The notes: generated from the letters alone by a model not told the origin. A stretch of 46,007 bases of DNA from Flavobacteriales bacterium UBA1531 (GCA_002323795.1 DCPZ01000105.1:1544-47550); one strand, 5' to 3'. Positions 7,804 through 17,047 are shown, counted from the stretch's first letter. Made by a program: numbers and translations.

Positions 7804-9143
7804 GTGACCACGATGCGTGCCTTACGGTTGACTTCCGTTGTGTCATTTTCACTCAATGCTTGAGGGCCATTCAAGCGCACACCTGTGAGCGAAACGCCGC
7901 CTCGGGAAGCGACAATGTAAAAGTCTTCACTAGCGAGGGTTTCGTTCAATAGTTGCTGAAAGGTTTGTGAAATATTGAAGCGATATGCTTCTTCGATGGC
8001 GTCATAGTTGCCATTGATATTCAACCCGATGGAGTTTTCATCTGGCGTGGGTATGGCGTCGCCATTTTCATTTTCGGTCAGGATGAAAAGATCGTTTGGA
8101 ATGGGATAACGCGAGTCATTGTTTTCCGAAGCAACAGGCAAGAACAATTCAGCTTTGTGTATCGTGCGGTCTTCATCTCGTTCATCCTCCCAAGCGGACA
8201 ATCCAGGAAAACGAATACGAGTTTTAAGCCCCGCTCCGGAAAACACCCCCGCAACTTGATTGCCCGCAACTGATTCAATGAATGGTTCATCCAATGCTTG
8301 AAAAGGTGGATACCACTGATGTGAGAATAGGTTGTTGCGAATGCACAGTTCACTGATGTTGAATTCGAAAATAGTGGTATCCGTGGTGTTGTGAAAATGG
8401 AGCGTCATTTTGCTTGTTCCGCTTCGAATATCAATACCTACGGCGCCACCTCCACCCATTGAAACGTCTGGAACGACTTTAATTCCCGCAAAATATTCAT
8501 TCCACGATTGGTTGGAATCATAGACTTCAGTGCCAGCGTCGAGCAAACGCTGACCAAAGGCATTGGTCAAATAAATGCGAGCTTGCGGTGCAAGGGTGTC
8601 GTCGCCAAAGAATAGTTCTCGACCAGGGTTGAGATCAATGGGCTGATGGGAAGGATCAACGAGTGCTTCGTCGAGGTGCGCGAAGCTTTGATTGGAATAG
8701 TAACCGCTGTCAGAACTCAGGGTATCAGCCAATTCAAAGACATGAATGTTTTGAGGGCTTAGTATTCCGTATGCCGCCCCCGTATAACGCAAGGACAAAT
8801 AAACACTGTCAATTGTTGGGGAATCACCAAAGTCAAAGTCTGGCTCTATGAGGCGCAATTGGGTAACAAACCCTCCTTGGTGCATTCCGAATTTTGGATG
8901 CTCGACATTTCCGAGTACCGCAGTGCTTAGCCCTCCAAGTGGACCCCCTCCAGTTTCCAAACTGTCTTCTCGTACTGTCGCTAGATCAATGAGAATGGTG
9001 TCGGTTTGTTGCAGAAGCAACAAATCTTCTTGTGCGTAATCAATGCCAACTTCCGTATTGGGGCGCTTACATCCTGCGAGGATGGCTATCCCTCCTATAG
9101 TAGCCCAGACTGCCGCGTGCGTTCCGGCGATGAATTTCAACAT
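7791..9143 (-). CDS. DUF4270-family lipoprotein
   Basis: A 450-residue predicted lipoprotein with a hydrophobic leader ending ILAGC (Cys25). The body fits DUF4270: it opens with the VGIDYAQEDLLLLQQTDT region, has the LGNVEHPKFGMHQGGFVTQLRL segment that typically states a gene has been mapped relative to strands SVYLSLRY, and ends in a series of alternating beta strands. Members of this family are abundant in Bacteroidota and commonly sit between glmS and the half glycogen synthase, as here; their role is unknown to me. It begins 17 bases after the upstream glycogen-synthase-like gene, so the two are probably one transcript. The protein should be anchored in the periplasm or outer membrane. 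Confidence 0.85.
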   Translation of the reverse strand: MLKFIAGTHAAVWATIGGIAILAGCKRPNTEVGIDYAQEDLLLLQQTDTILIDLATVREDSLETGGGPLGGLSTAVLGNVEHPKFGMHQGGFVTQLRLIEPDFDFGDSPTIDSVYLSLRYTGAAYGILSPQNIHVFELADTLSSDSGYYSNQSFAHLDEALVDPSHQPIDLNPGRELFFGDDTLAPQARIYLTNAFGQRLLDAGTEVYDSNQSWNEYFAGIKVVPDVSMGGGGAVGIDIRSGTSKMTLHFHNTTDTTIFEFNISELCIRNNLFSHQWYPPFQALDEPFIESVAGNQVAGVFSGAGLKTRIRFPGLSAWEDERDEDRTIHKAELFLPVASENNDSRYPIPNDLFILTENENGDAIPTPDENSIGLNINGNYDAIEEAYRFNISQTFQQLLNETLASEDFYIVASRGGVSLTGVRLNGPQALSENDTTEVNRKARIVVTWSE

Positions 9144-9160
9144 GCCGCGAAGTTCAACAA

Positions 9161-9988
9161 TTACGAGACAGCCTCAGCCTTTCCCTCCAAAATCGAATCG
9201 TAAAAATTGTTTATGTCACCGACATAACCTTCTTCACCGTGGTATTTGAGCATGGGAAGTCCTGTTGCCTTCATTGCTTCAAGCGTGGCATCATTCAAAT
9301 TTTCTGAGCCAACAATAAGTCCGTCTGCGTGTGCGATGGCGAGGCCATTCAGCGCGTCAAAGCTTGGGTCCGAAATGGGTTCCAAGGATTCGGGAGTCAA
9401 CCCGTCTCGTTGCATTTTTTCTGCCATGCGCGAATCAAGACTACCCTCAAACCCTTCATCGTAAATGCTGCAGATTACTTTGCTTTCTGCGAAGTAAGGA
9501 TCCTTGCTGAAGATCTGCTTCAAGTAAAGCGGGGCGATATTTGTCATCCAACCATTGCAGTGAATGATGTCTGGAGCCCAACCGAGCTTTTTGACGGTTT
9601 CCAATACACCGCGGATGAAGAAAATGCTGCGTTCGTCATTGTCCTTGAACATCTTCTCTTTGGAGTCGTGCAGAACAGCTTTGCGCTTAAAGTATTCTTC
9701 GTTATCAATGAAATAAACCTGCATCCGCGCTGTTGGGATGGATGCGACCTTGATTACCAATGGATGGTCTGTGTCGTCGACATTTAGGTTCATTCCAGAA
9801 AGACGAATCACTTCATGCAATTGATGACGGCGCTCGTTGATTTTTCCAAATCGAGGTGTGAAAACACGGATCTCTCTACCTTTTTCATGTACTCCTTGAG
9901 GGAGATTTCGGCTTACGGAACTCATTTGTGTCGCTGGCAAAAACGGAACAATATGTTGGGATATGTAGAGGATTCTTGCTTTCTCCAT
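9161..9988 (-). CDS. Half-size glycogen/starch synthase-like protein (GT5 N-terminal domain only)
   Basis: A 275-residue protein related to the N-terminal domain of glycogen synthase (GT5): ILYISQHIVPFLP, a RNLPQGVHEKG helix, VFTPRFGKINERRHQLHEVIRLSG and PDIIHCNGWMTNIAPLYLK all align in order. Full enzymes are about 480 residues with a second Rossmann domain, which is absent here. The substrate-binding KTGGL motif that should follow the first strand is replaced by ATQMS. Thus catalysis as a glycogen synthase is doubtful, and glgA would be misleading. The half-length form next to panC is characteristic of Bacteroidota. The ATG at 9988 gives the family's usual MEKARILYISQ start; a longer frame to 10024 would cover the promoter-proximal leader. 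It diverges from panC. Confidence 0.85.
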   Translation of the reverse strand: MEKARILYISQHIVPFLPATQMSSVSRNLPQGVHEKGREIRVFTPRFGKINERRHQLHEVIRLSGMNLNVDDTDHPLVIKVASIPTARMQVYFIDNEEYFKRKAVLHDSKEKMFKDNDERSIFFIRGVLETVKKLGWAPDIIHCNGWMTNIAPLYLKQIFSKDPYFAESKVICSIYDEGFEGSLDSRMAEKMQRDGLTPESLEPISDPSFDALNGLAIAHADGLIVGSENLNDATLEAMKATGLPMLKYHGEEGYVGDINNFYDSILEGKAEAVS

Positions 9989-10021
9989 GATGCCGCGAAA
10001 TAATTTGGTTAAACAGACACT

Positions 10022-10052
10022 CAAATATACGTATTTTCGCCGGATAATCCAA
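10022..10052 (-). promoter_or_regulatory. Bacteroidota-type promoter for the glycogen-synthase-like gene
   Basis: On the minus strand, TTG (10052-10050), 20 bases and TATATTTG (10029-10022) match the TTG and TAnnTTTG consensus of Bacteroidota. The start codon at 9988 would be preceded by a leader of about 28 bases. The element lies in the 91-base gap between this gene and the divergent panC. Confidence 0.6.
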
Positions 10053-10079
10053 GTAAATAGGCACTTTTAGCCACTTGAA

Positions 10080-10934
10080 ATGGTAATTATACATGCTGCA
10101 GCGGAACTAGCGGATTTTCTAAAAAAAGAAAGACTGACCAGAGGTTTGGTTGGTTTTGTGCCGACCATGGGGGCCTTGCATGAAGGACATGCGTCTTTGA
10201 TGCAGCAGGCTCGACGAGACACGCAGGTTGTGGTCCTCAGTATTTTTGTGAACCCAAAGCAGTTCAATGAAAACGCGGATTTTGTTAACTACCCTGTTAC
10301 CAGAGAGGCTGATTTGGAACTCGCTCGCAACGAAGGTGTTGACGTCGTCTTCTTGCCTGACGTATCTGATGTTTATGAAGATTCTTTTCAGACGGAATCT
10401 GCAAATTACGGGGATTTAACTGCCGTTTTTGAAGGTGGGAAAAGGCCGGGCCACTTTGACGGCGTGGTTTCAGTGGTTCGCCGGCTTTTTAAAATCGTGC
10501 GACCTGACTTGGCTTTTTTTGGAGAGAAGGATTTGCAGCAATTGGCAGTCATTCGTCAATTGAGTAAAATCGAATTTCCGCGGATTCAAGTGATTGGCTG
10601 TCCTCTGATTCGAGACGAGGACGGTTTGGCAATGAGCAGCAGAAACGTGCGCATCTCCGCAAGTGATCGCGGGCACGCCTTGAAGCTGCATTCGTCTCTT
10701 TTGGATGTGCTAAGGTGCTCGAAAACGCAAGGGGACCTCCATGGTGCCATTGATCGAAACCGAGACCTTTTGAATGAGGATGAGCACATTGAATTGGAAT
10801 ATTTTGCGGCTGTAAATGGTAAGGAATTCAGCATTTTGAAAGGCAGAGAGGTGCCTGAAGAAACGTTTGTTATTGTCGCGGCAGTTGTCGGAGGAGTCCG
10901 GCTCATCGATAATTGTCGCTTGGGATGTTCGTAA
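10080..10934 (+). CDS. panC: Pantoate--beta-alanine ligase (pantothenate synthetase)
   Basis: PanC, 284 residues, joins pantoate and beta-alanine with ATP to give pantothenate, the precursor of coenzyme A, in the cytoplasm. The nucleotidyl-transferase fold is shown by FVPTMGALHEGHASLM, which carries the HxGH motif (HEGH), by SIFVNPKQFNE, and by FFGEKDLQQL and LAMSSRNVR, which carries the KMSKS-equivalent loop. The C-terminal dimer domain ends in a VRLIDN segment, as usual. The usual partners panB and panD are not adjacent. The start codon follows a divergent promoter region; no clear consensus promoter was found for this direction. The next gene, tatA, begins 63 bases after the stop. Confidence 0.97.
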   Translation: MVIIHAAAELADFLKKERLTRGLVGFVPTMGALHEGHASLMQQARRDTQVVVLSIFVNPKQFNENADFVNYPVTREADLELARNEGVDVVFLPDVSDVYEDSFQTESANYGDLTAVFEGGKRPGHFDGVVSVVRRLFKIVRPDLAFFGEKDLQQLAVIRQLSKIEFPRIQVIGCPLIRDEDGLAMSSRNVRISASDRGHALKLHSSLLDVLRCSKTQGDLHGAIDRNRDLLNEDEHIELEYFAAVNGKEFSILKGREVPEETFVIVAAVVGGVRLIDNCRLGCS

Positions 10935-10997
10935 CGTGCAACGTGTTCGCTATCAAAATTGATATTTTCTTCTGAAATTTGCATAAAACATTGCATC

Positions 10998-11165
10998 ATG
11001 GGAGCCGTAGGACCAGGTCAAATTATTGTCATTGCACTGATTGTGTTGCTTCTTTTTGGAGGCCGAAAGATTCCAGAACTCATGAAAGGACTGGGAAAGG
11101 GAGTGAAAGAGTTCAAGGATGCGACCAACCAGGACGCGGATAAGGACAAGGAAGACAAAGTATAA
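10998..11165 (+). CDS. tatA: Sec-independent translocase subunit TatA/TatE
   Basis: A 55-residue Tat component. The ATG at 10998 gives MGAVGPGQIIVIALIVLLLF, a single N-terminal membrane helix, followed by the hinge and amphipathic helix GGRKIPELMKGLGKGVKEFK, including the conserved FGGRKIPEL motif, and a charged tail (about residues 45-55). An ATG 39 bases upstream in frame would add a non-conserved stretch. TatA oligomers form the channel that moves folded, twin-arginine proteins across the cytoplasmic membrane. No tatB or tatC is nearby, as is common in Bacteroidota. The stop lies five bases before the transglycosylase start, so the two are probably co-transcribed. Confidence 0.93.
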   Translation: MGAVGPGQIIVIALIVLLLFGGRKIPELMKGLGKGVKEFKDATNQDADKDKEDKV

Positions 11166-11170
11166 AGCGC

Positions 11171-12457
11171 GTGCAGTTTACCAAGGTGGCGTTGCTTGTG
11201 GCAGGAGTTGCATCGGTGACGAACGGTGTAAGCCAAGACTCAACTCGTACCACGTGTGATTCATTGTCATCTGAAGACGCGCAATCTTTTAATCAGGAGT
11301 TGCCTTACCAGGACACATCGCTTCTGGCACATGAAATGGATTGGCTGGATTGGCTGAGCGCCCACCACTGTTCTTCATCTGACACGGTGCTATTGAACAT
11401 CCGTGATTACGCAGAAGATGAAGTGCCCACAATAGATACAGCTGAGCTGAAGAGCCGAATGGCCGTACTTAATGCCTCTTCACCTATGGATTTGGATTGG
11501 AATCCGGTTGTGCATTCGAGGATTCGGTTTTATGCTAGCAAAAGGAGAAAGCATTTGGGCAAAATGTTGGGACGTGCACCGGCCTATTTTCCCATCTTTG
11601 AGCAAGCTCTTGATCGTCATGACTTGCCCATGGAGCTCAAGTATTTGCCGGTGGTTGAAAGCGGATTGAACCCAACAGCCCGGTCACACGCAGGTGCTCG
11701 CGGTTTATGGCAATTCATGTATGCGACGGCCAAGTACCAAGGACTGCGCATTGACTCGTACATCGATGAACGCCGGGACCCCTATCGAAGCTCGGAGGCC
11801 GCATGCGCATTTTTGTCGAAGTTGTACAAGACTTACGGAGATTGGTTCCTAGCCCTAGCTGCTTACAATGCCGGTCCTGGCAATGTTAATCGTGCCATTC
11901 GCAGGAGCGGGGGTAAGCGAAATTTTTGGGAAATCCGATTTTTCTTGCCTCGCGAAACGCGTAATTATGTTCCGGCATTTATGGCTGTGGTCTATTTGAT
12001 GGAATTCAATGAAGAGCACAACATCTATCCTGTTGATTTCCGCCCTCCTCATGCTCTGCTCGATACCGTTGCGGTAAACGAAGTATTGCGATTTGATCAA
12101 ATTGCCGAGGCCGTTGGACTGAATCCGTCCGATGTTGCACACCTCAACCCGATGTACCGGTTGGACATCATACCTGCGACAATAGAGCAGTGGCCATTGG
12201 TTTTGCCCTCCTCGAAAATCCCGTCGTTTTTGGCGCTTCAAGATAGCGTGTCGAAAATCAAACCTGAGCTGACACCAGACATTGTTTTTGTTCCAGAACC
12301 AGTGACCTATCGCGTGAAAAGTGGCGATGTCTTGGGTAAGATTGCAGATCGCTACGGGGTGAGTGTTCGGCAACTCCGTGAATGGAATGAATTATCTGGA
12401 TCAATGATTCGAATCGGTCAAAAACTATTCATTCATGCCAACCCCAAAAGCTATTAG
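11171..12457 (+). CDS. Membrane-bound lytic murein transglycosylase (MltD-like) with LysM
   Basis: A 428-residue periplasmic enzyme that cleaves peptidoglycan between MurNAc and GlcNAc, leaving 1,6-anhydro ends. A GTG start gives an N-terminal hydrophobic leader (MQFTKVALLVAGVASVTNG). The lysozyme-like SLT domain spans about 145-270: LKYLPVVESGLNP with catalytic Glu163, HAGARGLWQFM, and ALAAYNAGPGNVNRAI. One LysM domain (about 378-422, YRVKSGDVLGKIADRYGVS) binds glycan. E. coli MltD carries two LysM domains, so this is a shorter form. It overlaps the following DUF4837 gene by 23 bases in another frame, suggesting coupled translation. Confidence 0.93.
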   Translation: MQFTKVALLVAGVASVTNGVSQDSTRTTCDSLSSEDAQSFNQELPYQDTSLLAHEMDWLDWLSAHHCSSSDTVLLNIRDYAEDEVPTIDTAELKSRMAVLNASSPMDLDWNPVVHSRIRFYASKRRKHLGKMLGRAPAYFPIFEQALDRHDLPMELKYLPVVESGLNPTARSHAGARGLWQFMYATAKYQGLRIDSYIDERRDPYRSSEAACAFLSKLYKTYGDWFLALAAYNAGPGNVNRAIRRSGGKRNFWEIRFFLPRETRNYVPAFMAVVYLMEFNEEHNIYPVDFRPPHALLDTVAVNEVLRFDQIAEAVGLNPSDVAHLNPMYRLDIIPATIEQWPLVLPSSKIPSFLALQDSVSKIKPELTPDIVFVPEPVTYRVKSGDVLGKIADRYGVSVRQLREWNELSGSMIRIGQKLFIHANPKSY

Positions 12458-13481
12458 AGCCCAACTGCTATTCGCTTTGCTATTGATTAGCGGTTGCGGA
12501 AGTCAAGAAGGTGCGCGTTACGCGCTTCCCGGAAAAGTAGGTGCATCAGGCGAAATTGTTGTAGTCTGCGAGAGCGCAGTTTGGTCGGGATCCGTAGGGG
12601 ACACCTTGCGATCAATTTTCGGCAAACCTTTCCCGATTCTTCCGCAGTATGAACCTTGGTTTGATTTGGTTCATTTGACGCCGGAATCGTTTGATCGATT
12701 TTGGAAGCCTCACCGCAACATCATTGATCTGGAGGTGGCCGATCGGGTAGACACGCAAACGGCCCACGCTTCTATTTACAGAGAAAAGTATGCCCGCAAT
12801 CAGATCTACATTGAAGGAGCTGCCCGGACCTCCGATGCCTTGGCTATTTCTCTTGCTGATCGAGGCGATGAGATGCGCAGTGTTTTGCATCGAACGGAAG
12901 TCGAACGCTTTGGAAAGCTCATCGCCTTGGATGAAAACGAGGTCATCAAGGCAGAGTTGGTTCATCGGATGCACTTGGAATTAACGGTTCCCCGGGATGC
13001 GCGATGGGCGAAGAAAAACGATGAAATAGGCTGGATTGATCGGCAATTGACCCGCATGAAGGGAGGTGACAACCACGATGTGCAACAAGGATTCGTTATC
13101 TATCGTGAACCCTACCTTTCCGATCAGCAATTTTCAATTCAGGCGCGATTGGACAAACGAAATACGGTCATGCGAAAGCATTTGCCAGGGCCGACGAAGG
13201 GATCGTACATGACCACAGAAATGAGGTATGTTCCGTCGTATGAAGAAGTCGTGTTCAACGGGAAATTTGCCTCTGAACTGCGAGGACTTTGGCGAATTGA
13301 AAACGGCTACATGGGCGGTCCTTTTTACAGCCTAACCACGCTAGATGAACGTTCAGGAGAGCTCGTAACGGTCGAGGGCTACACATATGCGCCATACTTC
13401 GATAAACGGGAATACATGCGCGAAGCGGAATCGATCGTTCGGTCTTTGCAATGGGCGGAGCCAAAAGAAGAAGGGCAATGA
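12435..13481 (+). CDS. DUF4837-family lipoprotein
   Basis: A 348-residue lipoprotein with leader and lipobox LLISGC (Cys21). The mature part begins with a KVGASGEIVVVCES segment, then GDTLRSIFGKPFPILPQYEP, and has two similar halves ending in strands such as GLWRIENGYMGGPFYSLT; this corresponds to DUF4837, a Bacteroidota family often found just after the MltD-like gene. The function is not known to me; the location suggests an envelope role. The start overlaps the transglycosylase end by 23 bases and the stop shares ATGA with the next gene, so the three form one operon with tatA. Confidence 0.85.
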   Translation: MPTPKAIRAQLLFALLLISGCGSQEGARYALPGKVGASGEIVVVCESAVWSGSVGDTLRSIFGKPFPILPQYEPWFDLVHLTPESFDRFWKPHRNIIDLEVADRVDTQTAHASIYREKYARNQIYIEGAARTSDALAISLADRGDEMRSVLHRTEVERFGKLIALDENEVIKAELVHRMHLELTVPRDARWAKKNDEIGWIDRQLTRMKGGDNHDVQQGFVIYREPYLSDQQFSIQARLDKRNTVMRKHLPGPTKGSYMTTEMRYVPSYEEVVFNGKFASELRGLWRIENGYMGGPFYSLTTLDERSGELVTVEGYTYAPYFDKREYMREAESIVRSLQWAEPKEEGQ

Positions 13482-14545
13482 AGCATTTGGACTCATTCAG
13501 ATTCTGGGGATTCTGGGTGTGTTTGTTTTTTGTGGCGTGCGAAACCGAGCCCCAATCGACTTCCAAGGTTTGGGAATTTGACAGCAGCATTCGAGCGCTG
13601 GAGGTCACAGCCAATTGTGGCGTATGGTGGGCTGGATCCAATGGTTTGGTCGGAAATTCGTTGGATTATGGATCAACGTGGCGCGTTGACACGTTGCGTT
13701 TGAAGGACGGAACACCTCCAGCTTTCCGTTCCATTGCCGTTACAAATCAGGCGGCCTTTGTATTGTCCATCGGATCTCCTGCAGTTTTGTTTCGCCGAGG
13801 ATTGAATGACCTAGAATGGGATTCTGTTTATGTCAACTCAGATGAGAACATTTTTTTTGACAGCATGGCCTTTTGGGACGACCAAGAAGGCATAGCCATG
13901 GGCGATGCGACAGAGGAGTGCCTCAGTGTGATTGCGACGCGCGATGGGGGTAAGAATTGGAGCCTCCTTGATTGCTCGAGCCTTCCTTCAGCGGTGTTGG
14001 ATTCAGCAGGGCATAAGGAGGCTGCTTTTGCGGCTTCCAATGGTAATTTGGTCACGCAGGGCGATGAGGTTTGGATGGTGTCTGGTGGTGTCGCTTCACG
14101 GGTTTTTCATTCATCCGATCGCGGTCACAGTTGGGATGTTGTAAATACACCAATCATGCAAGGGGGAACCATGACAGGGATGTTCAGTGCCACGCGCTGT
14201 TCCGATTCGGAGAACATAGGAATGGCTTGGGGTGGCGATTGGGATGTCATGGACGATAACTCAGCAAACAAGGTTCATACACGTGATGGGGGAAAGAGCT
14301 GGCAATTGCATATGCCGGGCACTGGACCGGGTTATCGCTCATGCGTCCAATACGTTCCAAATTCAGCATGCCAAGGGATTTGGGCTGTTGGCATTCCAGG
14401 TGTAAGTCAATCTTGGGATGGAGGAGAGACTTGGACCACCGAAGCAGATTCAAGTTATCTCACAGTTCGTTTCGATGTTCAGGGTGAGATTGCCTGGCTG
14501 GCTGGCCGAAGTCAGGTCAAACGGATGCCCGTCATTCGACCATGA
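13478..14545 (+). CDS. Asp-box beta-propeller lipoprotein (YCF48/PSII-assembly-like)
   Basis: A 355-residue predicted lipoprotein; the ATG at 13478 overlaps the preceding stop (ATGA) and yields a leader ending LFFVAC (Cys21). Five Asp-box motifs of the S/TxDxGxTW type are visible (DYGSTW, RDGGKNW, SDRGHSW, RDGGKSW, WDGGETW), each the turn of a propeller blade as in sialidases and the YCF48-type photosystem II assembly factors. No catalytic site is recognisable, so an enzyme name would be unwarranted; it may bind protein or glycan at the envelope. The last 14 bases overlap the convergent M1 peptidase gene. It is the final gene of the tatA-MltD-DUF4837 run. Confidence 0.85.
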   Translation: MKHLDSFRFWGFWVCLFFVACETEPQSTSKVWEFDSSIRALEVTANCGVWWAGSNGLVGNSLDYGSTWRVDTLRLKDGTPPAFRSIAVTNQAAFVLSIGSPAVLFRRGLNDLEWDSVYVNSDENIFFDSMAFWDDQEGIAMGDATEECLSVIATRDGGKNWSLLDCSSLPSAVLDSAGHKEAAFAASNGNLVTQGDEVWMVSGGVASRVFHSSDRGHSWDVVNTPIMQGGTMTGMFSATRCSDSENIGMAWGGDWDVMDDNSANKVHTRDGGKSWQLHMPGTGPGYRSCVQYVPNSACQGIWAVGIPGVSQSWDGGETWTTEADSSYLTVRFDVQGEIAWLAGRSQVKRMPVIRP

Positions 14546-17012
14546 AGTGCGCTGTTTCTCCGCGGATATTTTCCAAAGCATACCAACCTTTGGACCAGTT
14601 GCTCACATCGACTTGCCATGCAGTTGCCTTTCCAGTTTCTTCAACATTGGAGATGCATTGACCTTGTGAATTGAAGATTTGAAATGCTGAAACGCTTTTG
14701 CTGCAGGCGATATTCAAAGTTTCACTTACAGGATTTGGCCAAACTCTGAGCGCTGTGGGTTCTGTTTCAGGGATATTAGCGGAGACATCGCCTTTGGCGA
14801 AGGCGTATTGCCCTTTTTTCAAATTCGAAACACGAAACAATCCTGATCCATTGGCCAAAGAACCCGGTTGCCATTCGTAGGCGGTGCATTCTTGCCAAGG
14901 AGCACTTGCGTCGGGACGCCAAGCGAGGAAACCATTGGCTTCTGTGTCACCGTACAACTCGTAGTCTAGTCCTTCGGCGCTGTTTCCGTAATACTGGATT
15001 CGAGCATCCAATAAAGTCCCTTCCGGCCAAATGCCATCCACCACCCAAAAGTGAGTGGTGCTGAGTTCGTCTACGTATGGTTCCGTTGGCTCTTGATCAG
15101 GTGCTGCCCAATGGTGTTCAATTCGCACGAGCGCAGAATCACCTTCCGGCATCGCATCGCACCCCACGCGCATCTCCACCCAGGGCAGGTTTTGAATGCC
15201 TTCTGGTTCGGTAATGGTGTACATAAAGTCGAGCCTGCCTTGATTCAATCTTCCATTGGCATTGAGAGCGATCAATGCCGGGGAATTGATTCCAGGATGC
15301 TCAATGGTGATTTCGTCAAGCTGACCATTCGCTGTGATTTGCGTCTCGTAGCGGCCCCAGTTTTCGTCCCAAACCGTCACATCAAGGGGTTCGGCCATGT
15401 GATAATTTTCGCACGCACGCAATTTTTGTTGCAAATACAGCGTCGATGCCTCGGCACCTGTTTCGTGGTCAGTAGAATCCAAAACCCAAGTCGAAAAGCC
15501 CGGCTGCAGTACTTGCGCTTCGAACCAAGGCGTCATATCGATTCCGGTGACTTGTTCCAATGTTTCTTCAAACACTGCGACGTCCATGTGGCTGTCCAAA
15601 TGGGTGGCAAGCACAGATTGCATTGCGGATCGAAACAACTCATCTCCTAGATAGGCCCGCAAGTTGTGCAAGATGGATGCGCCTTTGTAGTAAGTGTGAC
15701 GGCCATAGATTTCTTCGTCTGGCATAGGTGAAAGCGGATGGAATCCATTGTCCTGAATGTGGCACTCTTCTAGTACAAATTGCTGATTGTCCTTAACGAC
15801 CTCTACGAATTCCTCCGGTCCGTCTTTCCACTCGATGAACAGATGCGAACTGTACTCCGCAGGCCCTTCCTTCAGCCACATATGATTGTGAATGGTCGGC
15901 GCCACCAAATCACCCCACCAATGGTGACCCAATTCATGACTGAACAGATCGCCATTTGCGACCAAACCTTCTCCGACCATGAATTGCGGATAGGCAATGT
16001 TGGTTGGAATTTCCAGAGCACCATCGGTTGTGAGCGCATACCCCACGCGTTCCCATGCGTATGGCCCCCACCAGTATTCCAACGCATCGATGGCATATCC
16101 CAATTCTTGGAACTTGTTGGCCATGGCATTGATCTGCTCTGATTTGCCTGTAAGTCGAACAGGAATGTCACCATAGTTGCCGGTGTGCACATAATTGGAA
16201 TCAACGTAGGGAGCCACGGCAATCGCGGATTGATGCGTGGTGATCGGATGAGTCAATTCAAAGCTGCGTGTCAACGTATCGCCTGCGAGAAATGTTTCTC
16301 CGATCAGTGTTCCTTGGCAGTGCGCTCGGCGCCCTCCGGAGCTCGTAACATGGTAAGTGTAAGCCGCGCGCTCGACGAAGTTGTCAAAGCAGGGGTACCA
16401 GACTTTTCCGAAGTTGGGAGGAATGGTGGTGAGTCCGATGCCCAAGTTATAAATGTAGTCGCTCACAAAGTAAAATCCGCCCCAGTAAGGATCTTGGTAG
16501 GGAGAGCCTTGGTACCACACTTCAACTTGGTAGTCAACTTCGGTCTGCCAACCCGCCTCGGGCAATGCGAGGTGCAGTTGGGATTCGGTTTGCTCAAAAA
16601 GGGCGGTCGCTCCATTGATGGTGACGCTGTCCACGGTCAGCTCAACGAGATCGAACCACAGGTCTTGTGCATCTTCTTCGAGCACCTCCAATGCGATGAC
16701 CGCATGGGCAACCAACTGTTGGTAGGCATAGGCCGTTACATCCAAGTCCAGTTCGTACGTGCTGATGTTGAATGAATCACTGCGAGCAATCGAATGGGAC
16801 ATGTCATAATTCACCATCCAACGTGGCTGTGGAGTTGGCTTCACGGCCTCGCGTTCAGGGGAAAGCTGCCGGTAGTGATGGCATTGAACAGGCTCAAAAA
16901 CCCGTGGCTTGCGAAACGTTCTCTGCTCTTCTTGTGCCTGAGTTAAGAGGCCAGCCAAAAGCACAGCGAGCGAAAGGAGGAAAAATTGGCGAAAATGAAA
17001 TGTCAGTTGCAT
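14532..17012 (-). CDS. T9SS-secreted M1-family metallopeptidase
   Basis: An 826-residue secreted zinc aminopeptidase-type enzyme. After a signal peptide (about 1-26) comes the M1 N-terminal beta domain, then the catalytic domain with the exopeptidase motif present as GALEIPTN (331-338, normally GAMEN), the zinc site HELGH (359-363) followed by HWWG, and the third zinc ligand Glu382 in MWLKEGPAEY. YYKGASILHNLR supplies the usual catalytic-tyrosine region. The C-terminal ~75 residues, starting ALRVWPNPVSETLNI, are a type A T9SS sorting domain, so the enzyme is moved across the outer membrane and probably anchored or released there. It should trim peptides for nutrition. It stands alone, overlapping the convergent gene by 14 bases. 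Confidence 0.94.
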   Translation of the reverse strand: MQLTFHFRQFFLLSLAVLLAGLLTQAQEEQRTFRKPRVFEPVQCHHYRQLSPEREAVKPTPQPRWMVNYDMSHSIARSDSFNISTYELDLDVTAYAYQQLVAHAVIALEVLEEDAQDLWFDLVELTVDSVTINGATALFEQTESQLHLALPEAGWQTEVDYQVEVWYQGSPYQDPYWGGFYFVSDYIYNLGIGLTTIPPNFGKVWYPCFDNFVERAAYTYHVTSSGGRRAHCQGTLIGETFLAGDTLTRSFELTHPITTHQSAIAVAPYVDSNYVHTGNYGDIPVRLTGKSEQINAMANKFQELGYAIDALEYWWGPYAWERVGYALTTDGALEIPTNIAYPQFMVGEGLVANGDLFSHELGHHWWGDLVAPTIHNHMWLKEGPAEYSSHLFIEWKDGPEEFVEVVKDNQQFVLEECHIQDNGFHPLSPMPDEEIYGRHTYYKGASILHNLRAYLGDELFRSAMQSVLATHLDSHMDVAVFEETLEQVTGIDMTPWFEAQVLQPGFSTWVLDSTDHETGAEASTLYLQQKLRACENYHMAEPLDVTVWDENWGRYETQITANGQLDEITIEHPGINSPALIALNANGRLNQGRLDFMYTITEPEGIQNLPWVEMRVGCDAMPEGDSALVRIEHHWAAPDQEPTEPYVDELSTTHFWVVDGIWPEGTLLDARIQYYGNSAEGLDYELYGDTEANGFLAWRPDASAPWQECTAYEWQPGSLANGSGLFRVSNLKKGQYAFAKGDVSANIPETEPTALRVWPNPVSETLNIACSKSVSAFQIFNSQGQCISNVEETGKATAWQVDVSNWSKGWYALENIRGETAHFMVE

Positions 17013-17047
17013 GTTGGCAATTTACGCCAACGGACTACTTTCGCCGC

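Noticed and set aside
15051..16775. Two plus-strand frames (199 and 196 codons) opposite the M1 peptidase
   Set aside because: Antisense shadows; the minus strand carries all M1 motifs in order.
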